A stretch of 64,000 nt of DNA, taken from Bacteriovoracales bacterium. Its GTDB lineage: Bacteria; Bdellovibrionota; Bacteriovoracia; Bacteriovoracales; Bacteriovoracaceae. This document shows, piece by piece, positions 1 through 8,005 of this stretch. The position numbers and the translations under genes were made by a program. The DNA lies in the NCBI GenBank assembly GCA_030149295.1, contig JASBRV010000135.1, positions 124,001 to 188,000 on the forward strand, read 5' to 3'. Each line of letters starts with the position of its first letter. Within the stretch, counting starts at the first letter, position 1. Below the pieces are notes generated by a model, which saw nothing but the letters and a program-made list of their open reading frames with translations, was not told where the DNA came from and made no database searches.

Positions 1-1
1 G

Positions 2-400
2 GTAGCAAGAAAGATAAATCGTTTTTACCTGCCGATGATTTCTTTGGTTTTTTTAGTGGGGCTCTCACCCTATCTTCGTTTTCTCTTTAAGGGGTCTTAC
101 ACGATGACTATCGGCTACTCATTAGAGGGGGTGAGTATGGTCATCCTTTTGGTTTATGTACTGACCATGGACGGCAGGGGCAAAATATTTACTATTCTTA
201 ATCATCCTGTTTTACGTCAAATTGGTGTTCTTTCGTATGGTCTTTATTTGTGGCAACAATTCTTTTTGGCCCACACCGTGGACTTTGGATCAACTCCGTT
301 GAGATTGTTTTACTTATATGGAACCGTAATACTACTTTATTTTATTCTGGAATACCCACTGGGACGACTTTCGAAAAAACTTCAACAGTCCTTCTTTTGA
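2..400 (+). CDS. Acyltransferase 3 family protein, C-terminal part
   Basis: The reading frame is open from base 2 to the TGA at 398-400, so this is the 3' end of a gene that begins before the window. The visible part has three or four hydrophobic helices and ends with a short basic tail. The LSYGLYLWQQ motif is typical of the last transmembrane helices of the acyltransferase-3 (OafA/YrhL) family, integral membrane enzymes that O-acetylate sugars or lipids. The catalytic His/Arg helices would lie upstream, so substrate and activity cannot be judged. It converges on the nitroreductase gene, with 27 bases between the stops. Confidence 0.7.
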   Translation, partial: VARKINRFYLPMISLVFLVGLSPYLRFLFKGSYTMTIGYSLEGVSMVILLVYVLTMDGRGKIFTILNHPVLRQIGVLSYGLYLWQQFFLAHTVDFGSTPLRLFYLYGTVILLYFILEYPLGRLSKKLQQSFF

Positions 401-427
401 TAGTTTTTTTTAATTAGTCCTAACTTT

Positions 428-1084
428 TTAGGAGTAGGTATCACAAATTTCTTGAAGGCTCTTTTTAGTGATGACGGGAACCTGAGCCTTCTCATGAGGG
501 AGACCTGCGGCTAAAAGCATAAAAGTTCTTTCATGAGCTGGGCGACCTAATTCATTGGCTAAGAAAGTCATTCTTTTGGGAGTATAAGTTAAAGTGCTCA
601 GACCACTTAGGTGAAGAGCACTAATAAGCATTCCTGTGGCAATACCTGCGGACTCTTTGGCATAATAATTTGTGCTTTTTTCCCCCACTTCATCGATTTC
701 AAAATGACGATAGAAAATCGCTATAAGGTAAGGGGCTTGTGTCATGAATTCTTTTTCAACGTTACAGTGAAGATGACTTAAGTCTTTTATCCATTGCTTG
801 TTAGGTTTTTCAACGTAGAAGCGATATTCTTCTTTTTCCGCAAGATCGCGCAAGTGCTTTTTAAGTTCGTTCTTTTCAATGATGACAAAGCTCCAGGGTT
901 GTTTATTTGCCCCGGATGGCGCAAGTCCTGCGACTTGAATGGCATTCATGATGATTTCGCGATTGGGTTTGAAGTCAGAGAAGTGACGGATTGTGCGGCG
1001 TCTTTTAAAGATGGGCACTAGTTCGCGGCTAACTTCGAGTAGCTGAGATTCTTTGAATTTTGGGGTCTGATAGCTTTCGAGCAT
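428..1084 (-). CDS. Nitroreductase family FMN oxidoreductase
   Basis: A 218-residue protein of normal nitroreductase length. RRRTIRHFS (residues 28-36) and PSGANKQPWSF (56-66) are the phosphate- and flavin-binding elements of the family, and the hydrophobic GIATGMLISALHLSGL helix follows. Such enzymes use NAD(P)H and FMN to reduce nitro, quinone or halogenated aromatic compounds; the spacing resembles the iodotyrosine-deiodinase/BluB branch, but substrate is unknown. An upstream in-frame ATG at 1150 exists, but GGAGGA six bases before the ATG at 1084 decides the start. It is divergent from a LysR regulator, which probably controls it (inference from layout). Confidence 0.85.
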   Translation of the reverse strand: MLESYQTPKFKESQLLEVSRELVPIFKRRRTIRHFSDFKPNREIIMNAIQVAGLAPSGANKQPWSFVIIEKNELKKHLRDLAEKEEYRFYVEKPNKQWIKDLSHLHCNVEKEFMTQAPYLIAIFYRHFEIDEVGEKSTNYYAKESAGIATGMLISALHLSGLSTLTYTPKRMTFLANELGRPAHERTFMLLAAGLPHEKAQVPVITKKSLQEICDTYS

Positions 1085-1135
1085 TTTGTATCCTCCTACT
1101 TCAGCCAATTTAGCCCTATAAAAGATATAAAGAAA

Positions 1136-1162
1136 TTGAAAAAAAATCATTTTAGGTATAAC
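1136..1162 (+). promoter_or_regulatory. Possible promoter of the lysR gene
   Basis: TTGAAA (1136-1141) and TATAAC (1157-1162) resemble -35 and -10 boxes, with a short 15-base spacer. The ATG at 1173 has no Shine-Dalgarno, and the -10 ends only 11 bases before it, so the transcript would have almost no leader. Sequence resemblance only. Confidence 0.3.
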
Positions 1163-1172
1163 TACTAAGCAT

Positions 1173-2060
1173 ATGTACTTAAGAGAACACCTCGAAAAAC
1201 TACACTACTTTTATGAAATCGCTCATTTAGGATCGATGAAACGAGCAGCTGAAGCCGTGTTTGTCACTCAACCAAGTCTTTCGAAATCAATGAAAATTCT
1301 TGAGGAAGTGGTTGGTCATGAGCTTTTTATTCGCCTTCCTCGTGGGGTGAAATTGACCCAAGCGGGAGAGGTTCTCTTTAATTACTGTCATGAACTTTTC
1401 TCTTCTTTGAAAGACGTGGAACAAAAATTTAAAAGTCTTGATGACCCAATGGCCGGTTCTTTGAGGGTGGGAACTTATGACTCAATTGGTATTTATTTTT
1501 GGCCTGGCTTTCTTAAAAAGTTTTTGTCTAAATATCCTAATCTCTCTCTGGAGATGAGTACTGGGCGTTCTCGTGAAATGCAGAGTTTACTTGAAAATGG
1601 TGAACTTGACCTCATCGTTGTGATTAATCCACAAAAAGGACCTCAGACCATTGTTGAAAAGCTTAATGATGACTCATTTAAATTTTATCAAACGACCAAA
1701 AAGAAAACACTCTTCTCAGATACGAAAACAGCTCCTTTAGTTTTGATGCCGGATAGTTTTGCGCCTGCACAGTCCCTAAAAGAGAAGATGGCCGCATTCA
1801 AAGTAGATGAAAGAAAGATTTATAGTATGTCTTCTCTAGAGTCTGTTAAGGAGCTGACCTTAAATGGACTTGGATTGGGGTTCCTCCCTGAGTTTGTTGC
1901 TCATAGTTTTGTAGAAAAAAACCTTCTTGAAGAGGTTGACCTGGGTCATGGCTCCAAAAAAGGTCTCTTTCCTCATAGTTTAGGTCTTGCCTATCATAAG
2001 TCTCGTCAAGGTCATCCTCTGGTTGAGACCCTAATTACCGAGATAAAAGAATCCCTTTGA
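1173..2060 (+). CDS. LysR-type transcriptional regulator
   Basis: A 295-residue protein, the usual LysR length. Residues 5-65 form the winged helix-turn-helix: MKRAAEAVFVTQPSLSKSMK is the classic recognition segment, and LFIRLPRGVKLTQAGE is the wing. The rest is the periplasmic-binding-like effector domain (residues about 90-290). It is divergent from the nitroreductase gene with an 88-base gap, the usual arrangement in which LysR proteins bind the shared intergenic region and regulate the neighbour. No effector can be inferred. The start codon lacks a clear ribosome site. Confidence 0.9.
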   Translation: MYLREHLEKLHYFYEIAHLGSMKRAAEAVFVTQPSLSKSMKILEEVVGHELFIRLPRGVKLTQAGEVLFNYCHELFSSLKDVEQKFKSLDDPMAGSLRVGTYDSIGIYFWPGFLKKFLSKYPNLSLEMSTGRSREMQSLLENGELDLIVVINPQKGPQTIVEKLNDDSFKFYQTTKKKTLFSDTKTAPLVLMPDSFAPAQSLKEKMAAFKVDERKIYSMSSLESVKELTLNGLGLGFLPEFVAHSFVEKNLLEEVDLGHGSKKGLFPHSLGLAYHKSRQGHPLVETLITEIKESL

Positions 2061-2122
2061 CTGTCTCTATAGTAAGGTCCTTGTCTAGGCTTTGAAACTT
2101 TGATTTGGTTTAAGATAGAACC

Positions 2123-2653
2123 ATGCAAGCTGACCCTCTCCAGATGAATTTACTTTTTGAATGGATATCTCGTTTTGAGCGGACGCCAGATCCGAAGCTC
2201 GATCAAAGAATTGAAGCGCTAGTCTCAGAAATGAAAAAGAGAGATCTCAACAAGGAAGAGAGGGACATTCTGACTAAAGTCACCCAGAGGTTTGAAGAAG
2301 CTAGGCAAACCCATAATCAAAAGGATCCACTTGAGAGTTTAAGGGAGGGAACCCTTGAAAGAGTCTATCTCAAATATCAGGGTCTCGTTTTTGATCTCAA
2401 AACCCGTTTTGATTATATCTCGCCCGATGTGGCCATTCAGGACGGGCTCGATCTCAGTGAATATGTAAGAGAGGTTATCGAAGAGATCTACCAAGACCTT
2501 AAGGAAAGTCATACTTGGGAAAATAAAGGTCTCAGAGAGTTTGAAATGGGCTTGAGTGAGCTCTATTCTCATTTTTCTAGAGAGCGTCTCAGGGAGCTCT
2601 ACCCTCAGTTTGCGAATCTTCTGAAAATATTACGCGATGCTGTGAAAAAGTAA
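2123..2653 (+). CDS. Conserved-looking hypothetical protein, helical
   Basis: I do not recognise this 176-residue protein. It is rich in charged residues (Glu, Lys, Arg), has no signal peptide or membrane segment, and is predicted by eye to be almost entirely helical; SEMKKRDLNKEERDILTKV looks amphipathic. It stands alone between lysR and a convergent peptidase gene. There is no Shine-Dalgarno before the ATG; TAAGAT at 2111-2116 could act as a -10 box seven bases from the start, giving a leaderless message. It is probably cytoplasmic; no function is proposed. Confidence 0.7.
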   Translation: MQADPLQMNLLFEWISRFERTPDPKLDQRIEALVSEMKKRDLNKEERDILTKVTQRFEEARQTHNQKDPLESLREGTLERVYLKYQGLVFDLKTRFDYISPDVAIQDGLDLSEYVREVIEEIYQDLKESHTWENKGLREFEMGLSELYSHFSRERLRELYPQFANLLKILRDAVKK

Positions 2654-2755
2654 GATTGGAGTTGTGTAAAATTACGTTGCGTGGCATAACCCTTTCACAC
2701 ACACAAAGCACTCCTCGAAAAATTTGGATTTGGGTTAATTTTTCAAGGAAATAGC

Positions 2756-2811
2756 GAATCAGAGGTATTCCCTCCGTTGGTGTTGGGTCTCTTTGGGACT
2801 ACCTCTGATTC
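2756..2811. repeat. Large inverted repeat between convergent genes
   Basis: Perfect 12-base arms GAATCAGAGGTA (2756-2767) and TACCTCTGATTC (2800-2811) flank a 32-base loop. After one mismatch, four further bases can pair inside the stem. It lies between two convergent stops, so a bidirectional transcription stop is possible, but no T-run follows on either strand. Confidence 0.6.
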
Positions 2812-2833
2812 CTCTTTCTATGCTCCAAATATT

Positions 2834-3769
2834 TTAAAAACGATCTGTAGCCTCAACGAGAACTTTGGTAATGCCTTCCTCTCCCAGCGAGTGACCTGCC
2901 GTTTGGATGAGTTGAAACTCAGCTTCTGGCCATGCTCTATGCAGCTCCCAAGCGCTTTCGGCCGGGCAAACAACATCGTAGCGACCCTGAACGATAATGG
3001 CAGGGATATGGCGAATCTTATCTATATTGTTGAGAAGGAAGTTTTCCTCAGTGAAAAAGCCCTTATTGGTGAAGTAGTGGCATTCAATTCGCGCGAAGGC
3101 TTGAGCAAAGCTATCACCACCAAAAGCTTCCATGAGCTCCTGGTCTTGGACAAGTTTTGAAGTGGAGGCTTCCCACACTGACCACGCTTTAGCGGCTTCA
3201 ATACGAATAGCTTCATCATCACTTGTTAAACGCTTATAAAAGGCTTGAATAAAATCATCCCTTTCTTCTTCAGGAATGGGTTCAATGTACTTTTCCCAAG
3301 CATCTGGATAAATGCGAGAGGCGCCTTCTTGGTAAAACCAATGAATTTCTTTTTTTCTAAGCATGAAGATACCGCGAAGAAAGAGTGCTGTGACTTTCTC
3401 TGGGTGAGTGACAGCATAACTTAGGGATAGGGTAGAGCCCCATGAGCCACCAAAAACTGCCCATGTTTCTATTCCTAAGTGTTCACGAATTTTCTCCATA
3501 TCGGAGACTAAGTCCCACGTCGTGTTTTCGCGCAGATCAGCAAAGGGAGTGGATTTTCCACATCCTCTTTGGTCAAACAAGATAATGCGCCACTTTTTGG
3601 GGTCAAAGAATCGTCTATACTTTGGCGCTGTGCCCCCTCCTGGCCCACCATGGAGAAAGACAACGGGGCGTCCTTCAGGGTTTCCGCTTTGCTCCACATA
3701 CACAGTGTGGATAGAGCTTACGGGGAGCATTTCGGTGTGGTAGGGTTCAATTTCTGGATAGAGGGCCAT
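2834..3769 (-). CDS. pip: Proline iminopeptidase (alpha/beta hydrolase)
   Basis: A 311-residue alpha/beta hydrolase of the S33 family, which removes N-terminal proline from peptides in the cytoplasm. Markers are the oxyanion segment FLHGGPGGG, the DQRGCGKS segment, the nucleophile elbow GGSWGSTL, the catalytic Asp in GRYDVVCP and the catalytic His in AGHSLGE. Length and order match bacterial Pip (about 315 residues). AAGGA six bases before the ATG is the ribosome site. It is monocistronic and divergent from DNA polymerase II. There is no signal peptide. Confidence 0.92.
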   Translation of the reverse strand: MALYPEIEPYHTEMLPVSSIHTVYVEQSGNPEGRPVVFLHGGPGGGTAPKYRRFFDPKKWRIILFDQRGCGKSTPFADLRENTTWDLVSDMEKIREHLGIETWAVFGGSWGSTLSLSYAVTHPEKVTALFLRGIFMLRKKEIHWFYQEGASRIYPDAWEKYIEPIPEEERDDFIQAFYKRLTSDDEAIRIEAAKAWSVWEASTSKLVQDQELMEAFGGDSFAQAFARIECHYFTNKGFFTEENFLLNNIDKIRHIPAIIVQGRYDVVCPAESAWELHRAWPEAEFQLIQTAGHSLGEEGITKVLVEATDRF

Positions 3770-3821
3770 GAGTATTCCTTTTTTTAGAGAGTCTAAAAGG
3801 ATTCGCCCAGGAGGTTAAGGC

Positions 3822-6158
3822 GTGGAGCAAAATATTGCCCCCGTTTACAAAGGTTTCTTACTGACGGCCCATGCTGAGGATATGGGTGGGAAGTTTATTT
3901 TACGCTTCTTTGGTCAAAGCGAAGAAGGTCCCTTCGAAATTGTTTTGACGCAAGAAAAACCTCTCTTCTTTGTGGATAGAGATGCCCAACTTAATAAGCT
4001 AGGTATTAACTTTGAAAGAAGAGCAGTGGGTCTCAAATCATTTGCAGGTTCAGCTGTCGATGCTTGTTACTTTCAAAGTCAAAATGACCTCTACAAAGTA
4101 AAAGATGATGGTGGAGTTCGCACTTATGAAGCTGATGTGCGAACCACCGAGCGTTTCTTAATGGAGCGTTTTATCAAGGGAAGTGTTGAATTCTCTGGAG
4201 AATATCAAATGGAAAGAGGGCTGCGCCTCTTTAAAAACCCTCAAATGAGAAAAGCTTCAAGTCCCGTGAAGGTAAGCTTATCGACTATGTCTTTTGATAT
4301 TGAGACCTCGCGAGGAAATGATCTCTATTCCATTGGAATTCATTATAAAGAAAGTGGACGAGAAGTTCGTCGTGTTCATATGGTGGGAGAGAATCAAGGA
4401 GCTCTTTCGGATGAAGATCAGGGAGAGCTATTTTATTATCCCGATGAGCGCTCCTGTTATCTTGCTTTTGAAAGAGATGTTGAAGAACTTGATCCTGATT
4501 TGATACTAGGCTGGCACGTCGTCGGTTTTGACCTCGCATTTTTGGATAGAAAGTGTCAGCGCTGGGGAATAAGTCTTAATCTAGGCCGCAAGCGATCCAA
4601 GGTTTTTATCACCGAGAGGCAAGGGGGAACTCAGTACGCCCGCCTTCATGGTCGTGTTGTTGTCGATGGACCTCCCGCTTTTAAAGCGGCGTTTTATCAA
4701 TTTGATAGTTGGAAACTTGATTTTGTGGCCAATGAAATCCTGGGTACGGGTAAAGATATTGAAGAGTCAGGTTTAGCGAAAGTTGAAGAAATTGAAAGAC
4801 GCTTTCGTGAAGATAAGGTTTCTCTGGCCAAATATAATCTTCTCGACTGTGTCTTAGTGACCGATGTTATGGAAAAAACGGGATTAATTTCTCTGATGCA
4901 AACGAGAGTCGAACTCTCTGGACTCTTAATGGATCGCCAAGGGGTATCCACTGCAGCGTTTGATTTTTTTATGCTTCCTCAAATTCATCGCAAAGGGTTT
5001 GTTGCTCCCAATGTTCTTGATATTTCTCGGGATGTCCACGCTGCTGGAGGACATGTGATCACTCCTGAAAGTGGTCTTCATCATCATGTGGTCGTTCTCG
5101 ACTTTAAGAGTCTTTATCCTTCTATTATCAAAACCTTTAAAATTGATCCCTACAGTCGTTTGATGAGTGAAAATGATCCTCTACAAACTCCTGCAGGAAT
5201 TAAATTTTCAAGAACTCACCATATTTTGCCGGAGTTTATTGATTCCCTCATGAAGAGGCGGCAATTGGCAAAGGATGAGGGAGATCCCTATCTTAGTCAG
5301 GCCATAAAAATACTGATGAATTCCTTTTACGGAGTCATGGGCTCTGCTGGAAGCCGTTTCTATCACGCTGACCTTCCTACTGCGATTACCGGCACAGGCC
5401 AGTGGATATTGAGAGAGACGATAGAATACTTTCAAAATGATGGTTATGAGGTTGTTTATGGCGATACAGACTCTGTCTTTGTTAAACTTCCAAGTGGTGA
5501 ACGCGTATTTGATAAAGCGGAGAAACTGGCCATCAGAGCTACTGAGCATCTAGAGAAGACTTTAAAAAAACATTTTAATGTTGAGAGTGAATTAGAGGTA
5601 GAGTTTGAAAAATACTTTCGAAAAATCTTCTTTCCGATTTTAAGAACAGGAGAGGGGGGAGCGAAAAAGAAGTACGCTGGTATTTTAACGAATAAACACG
5701 GCGAGTCCCAATTGCATTTTTCTGGAATGGAGTTTGTGAGGAGCGATTGGACGAAGCTTTCTAAGAAGTTTCAATACTCTCTCTATGAAAAGTTCTTTGA
5801 TGAAGTTGATTTGGAGGAGTCGATTCGAATGGTCGTTGCGGAATTAAAGAAAGGTGAACATGATCAGGATTTAATTTATAAAAAGCGACTTTCAAAAAAA
5901 CTCTCTGAATACACAAAATCTCTACCACCTCATGTACGAGCCGCAAAGATGGCCGAAGAAGCGGGATTTAAAGTGGATCGGGATGTCTTTTATGTTTATA
6001 CAAGAATGGGCCCTATGCCTATAGAGATGAATCCTTGTGATTATGACTATCAACACTATATCGACAAACAGATTCGTCCCATCGCTGAAGTGTTATTAGA
6101 GCCCCTTGGCCTTAGCTTCGATAATATCATTACCGGTGATCAACTAACTTTATTTTAA
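3822..6158 (+). CDS. polB: DNA polymerase II (family B)
   Basis: A 778-residue family B polymerase, close to the 783 residues of E. coli Pol II, a damage-inducible polymerase with 3'-5' proofreading. Exonuclease motifs are FDIET (D159, E161), GFDLAFLD (D237) and YNLLD (Y338, D342). Polymerase motifs are DFKSLYPS (427-434), KILMNSFYGVMGS (496-508) and YGDTDS (546-551). All catalytic acids are present. The start is GTG at 3822, fixed by AGGAGG at 3809-3814. The gene stands alone. No LexA-type box was recognised upstream, so regulation is open. Confidence 0.95.
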   Translation: MEQNIAPVYKGFLLTAHAEDMGGKFILRFFGQSEEGPFEIVLTQEKPLFFVDRDAQLNKLGINFERRAVGLKSFAGSAVDACYFQSQNDLYKVKDDGGVRTYEADVRTTERFLMERFIKGSVEFSGEYQMERGLRLFKNPQMRKASSPVKVSLSTMSFDIETSRGNDLYSIGIHYKESGREVRRVHMVGENQGALSDEDQGELFYYPDERSCYLAFERDVEELDPDLILGWHVVGFDLAFLDRKCQRWGISLNLGRKRSKVFITERQGGTQYARLHGRVVVDGPPAFKAAFYQFDSWKLDFVANEILGTGKDIEESGLAKVEEIERRFREDKVSLAKYNLLDCVLVTDVMEKTGLISLMQTRVELSGLLMDRQGVSTAAFDFFMLPQIHRKGFVAPNVLDISRDVHAAGGHVITPESGLHHHVVVLDFKSLYPSIIKTFKIDPYSRLMSENDPLQTPAGIKFSRTHHILPEFIDSLMKRRQLAKDEGDPYLSQAIKILMNSFYGVMGSAGSRFYHADLPTAITGTGQWILRETIEYFQNDGYEVVYGDTDSVFVKLPSGERVFDKAEKLAIRATEHLEKTLKKHFNVESELEVEFEKYFRKIFFPILRTGEGGAKKKYAGILTNKHGESQLHFSGMEFVRSDWTKLSKKFQYSLYEKFFDEVDLEESIRMVVAELKKGEHDQDLIYKKRLSKKLSEYTKSLPPHVRAAKMAEEAGFKVDRDVFYVYTRMGPMPIEMNPCDYDYQHYIDKQIRPIAEVLLEPLGLSFDNIITGDQLTLF

Positions 6159-6167
6159 TAAGTGAAA

Positions 6168-6881
6168 TTAGTCGCACAGACCCTGGCGCAGTACCTCTTT
6201 CGCCCTTCCTACCCCATAAGGTAGTTTTCCTCGCTCAATTTTTCGCTGCTCCTTCATAAAGAGCGACCTAACTTTGTTGGCGCACTTGAGGTCTTCTTTT
6301 GAAAAAGAGTCTTTGGCTTGAGATTCTGGGTTAAGTGAATATTGAGAAGAATAATAAAGATCAGGTGTTGGCGCATCGGCGAAAAACTCATCCTTTAATG
6401 AATTCCTCCAATCATTGACCTCTTTAACTTCATTAAAAAAAGCCGGGTCAATAATCATCGGTTTCACGACTTTTTCATCTTTGTGAAAGACACAAAGGGC
6501 GATCGCGGAATGTTTACTAAATTCAACAAAGCCTTCAAAGCTATAAGGAGTATTAACCACCATAGAAGGGTAGGACTCTAAATTGGCCCTAAAACTATGA
6601 ATACCCAATTTTTCATTAAGATCTTTGGCTCCTAGATAAGCACGCACATCACAACCATCAATGACGTACTTATAAGGAATATCTTCTTTTTTTGCGAGAT
6701 ATTCAAAAAGCTCTTGGGCCTTTGATTGGGAAAGGATCGTTAAAGGTTCATTTAGGAGCGGACTCTCATAAGACTGAGAAGCTTTTGGTAGTGATTCGAT
6801 TTGTGGGCATGGATTATGACCTTCGTTGCCAGTTGCCCAAAAGTTAAACAATAGAGTTATAGAGAGAAAGCGAACTTTCAT
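6168..6881 (-). CDS. Secreted protein-glutaminase-like (papain-fold) protein
   Basis: A 237-residue exported protein; residues 1-17 look like a signal peptide. DGCDVRAYL (C77), FSKHSAIALCV (H124) and PMIIDPAFF (D145) have the Cys-His-Asp order and local sequence of the protein-glutaminase deamidase family, which converts protein-bound glutamine to glutamate. That assignment rests on motif resemblance only. If right, it would act in the periplasm or outside the cell, possibly on prey or host protein. No pro-region is obvious. It is convergent with polB and divergent from the gene at 6991. The alternative is a cysteine peptidase or transglutaminase-like enzyme. Confidence 0.6.
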   Translation of the reverse strand: MKVRFLSITLLFNFWATGNEGHNPCPQIESLPKASQSYESPLLNEPLTILSQSKAQELFEYLAKKEDIPYKYVIDGCDVRAYLGAKDLNEKLGIHSFRANLESYPSMVVNTPYSFEGFVEFSKHSAIALCVFHKDEKVVKPMIIDPAFFNEVKEVNDWRNSLKDEFFADAPTPDLYYSSQYSLNPESQAKDSFSKEDLKCANKVRSLFMKEQRKIERGKLPYGVGRAKEVLRQGLCD

Positions 6882-6973
6882 GTGTTTTCCTTTACTTAGA
6901 CGGTTTTTTCCGATTTTTTTTCTTTACCCAAATAAATTTGCAAAGTCTGTTCCATTTAACAGTGAGCAATCTT

Positions 6974-6982
6974 TGATATATT
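6974..6982 (+). promoter_or_regulatory. Extended -10 element, leaderless start
   Basis: TGATATATT matches the extended -10 form TGnTATAAT at all but one position of the hexamer. It ends nine bases before the ATG at 6991, where no Shine-Dalgarno exists, so transcription would begin at or next to the start codon. Confidence 0.45.
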
Positions 6983-6990
6983 CTTATTTT

Positions 6991-7530
6991 ATGATTTTTA
7001 TTCCTGTAGGACTCTTTTTTGCTGCATTGGCTATCTACTTTCTTTATAAGAAATTTAAACCTCAGTGGGATAGGCAAAAGATTTTAGAAAAGAGTCAGCA
7101 TCAGATTCCTAGGTTTCAAGACGCAATTTTAAAGAGTGAGTGGTCAACGGATCACCTTAATGAAGCTCAGCTTAAGCGCTTATGTGAAAAGGCTCTCATC
7201 TTCTATCACGAAAAAAAATGGACATCCTCCTTTATAGAAGAACAAAAATTAGAGGAATCGATTAAAGCCTGTCTTCCAGTCGTTAATCGGGAAACCAATT
7301 ATTACCCCTCAGTAAGAACCCTTGAAAACCCAAGGCCTCTTCGCGAATGGCTTATTTTTCATCAAAGGCAATTCTCTGTGGAGAGAAGTAAGGCGGAGCT
7401 TAAGGAATTGAAAGGGGACTTTTGTCTGCTAGGTGAAGATTTCTTTCGTGATCCCCATCAATTTCGAAAGGATCAACCCCAAGCCTATGAAATCTTAAAC
7501 TCTTATTTTCAGCACTTTTCTATTTCCTGA
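6991..7530 (+). CDS. MtfA-like membrane-anchored protein without peptidase motif
   Basis: A 179-residue protein with one N-terminal transmembrane segment (residues 1-19). The rest resembles the flanks of MtfA/DgsA anti-repressor peptidases: FYHEKKWT and IKACLPVV match the N-terminal part, and LLGEDFFRDPHQF through YEILNSYF matches the C-terminal end of that family. The central part carrying HExxH is absent: the protein jumps from about residue 120 to the tail. Length is about 180 against about 265 for MtfA. It is therefore probably a non-catalytic relative or a decayed gene. The upstream in-frame ATG at 6826 overlaps the divergent gene; 6991 fits the -10 element better. Confidence 0.55.
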   Translation: MIFIPVGLFFAALAIYFLYKKFKPQWDRQKILEKSQHQIPRFQDAILKSEWSTDHLNEAQLKRLCEKALIFYHEKKWTSSFIEEQKLEESIKACLPVVNRETNYYPSVRTLENPRPLREWLIFHQRQFSVERSKAELKELKGDFCLLGEDFFRDPHQFRKDQPQAYEILNSYFQHFSIS

Positions 7531-7613
7531 TTTAGGTCATAGTAGAGCGTTCTCCTTTTCCGCTAGAATCATGCAACTTAATAATGAGTAGGATAAAAGC
7601 TAAAGGAAGTAAA

Positions 7614-8000
7614 ATGTTAAAGAAAAGTACAAAGATCACAACTTTGATCATGGCCCTTTTTCTAGGGTTCTCATGTGCAACTACCTCTGAGAAATCGGCC
7701 AATAGAATTTCTAGTAAAGTCATCTATTCTCTCATGGTGAAAGATGCGGTTAGTCTCGAGTCTATTTATAGCACTCAATTAAAGAAAAAATTAAAAGGAG
7801 AGATGTTTATTCAAGCGATCTCTGCCCTTGAAAAGCAAAAGGGAAAAATGGAGGGGATTGAGTTTGTCGAGCGTAAAGGCTCTGACATCTTTTATCAACT
7901 TCATATGAAAGAAGGGAAATCAGACCTTAAACTTAAATTTGATGAGAAAAATAAGCTTAATAAAATTTGGGTTGATGGAACACCCTTAGTAAAGGAGTAG
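7614..8000 (+). CDS. Small putative lipoprotein
   Basis: A 128-residue protein with a basic N-terminus, a hydrophobic stretch and LGFSC as a loose lipobox (glycine at -3 rather than leucine), so membrane anchoring through the Cys is likely. The mature part contains a repeated Lys-rich helix and two strands ending in KIWVDGTPLV; it resembles small DUF4878-like periplasmic proteins, but I cannot name a family. AGGAAG at 7604-7609 fixes the ATG at 7614 rather than an upstream ATG at 7584. It converges on the sulfide oxidoreductase gene with only five bases between stops. Confidence 0.65.
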   Translation: MLKKSTKITTLIMALFLGFSCATTSEKSANRISSKVIYSLMVKDAVSLESIYSTQLKKKLKGEMFIQAISALEKQKGKMEGIEFVERKGSDIFYQLHMKEGKSDLKLKFDEKNKLNKIWVDGTPLVKE

Positions 8001-8005
8001 GCTCA

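Noticed and set aside
418-433. Hairpin TCCTAA-CTTT-TTAGGA between the first two genes
   Set aside because: Only six A/T-rich pairs, no T-run in the right direction, and half is coding; too weak to call a terminator.
2777-3160. Plus-strand 127-residue frame
   Set aside because: It lies antisense to the intact proline iminopeptidase and has no family resemblance.
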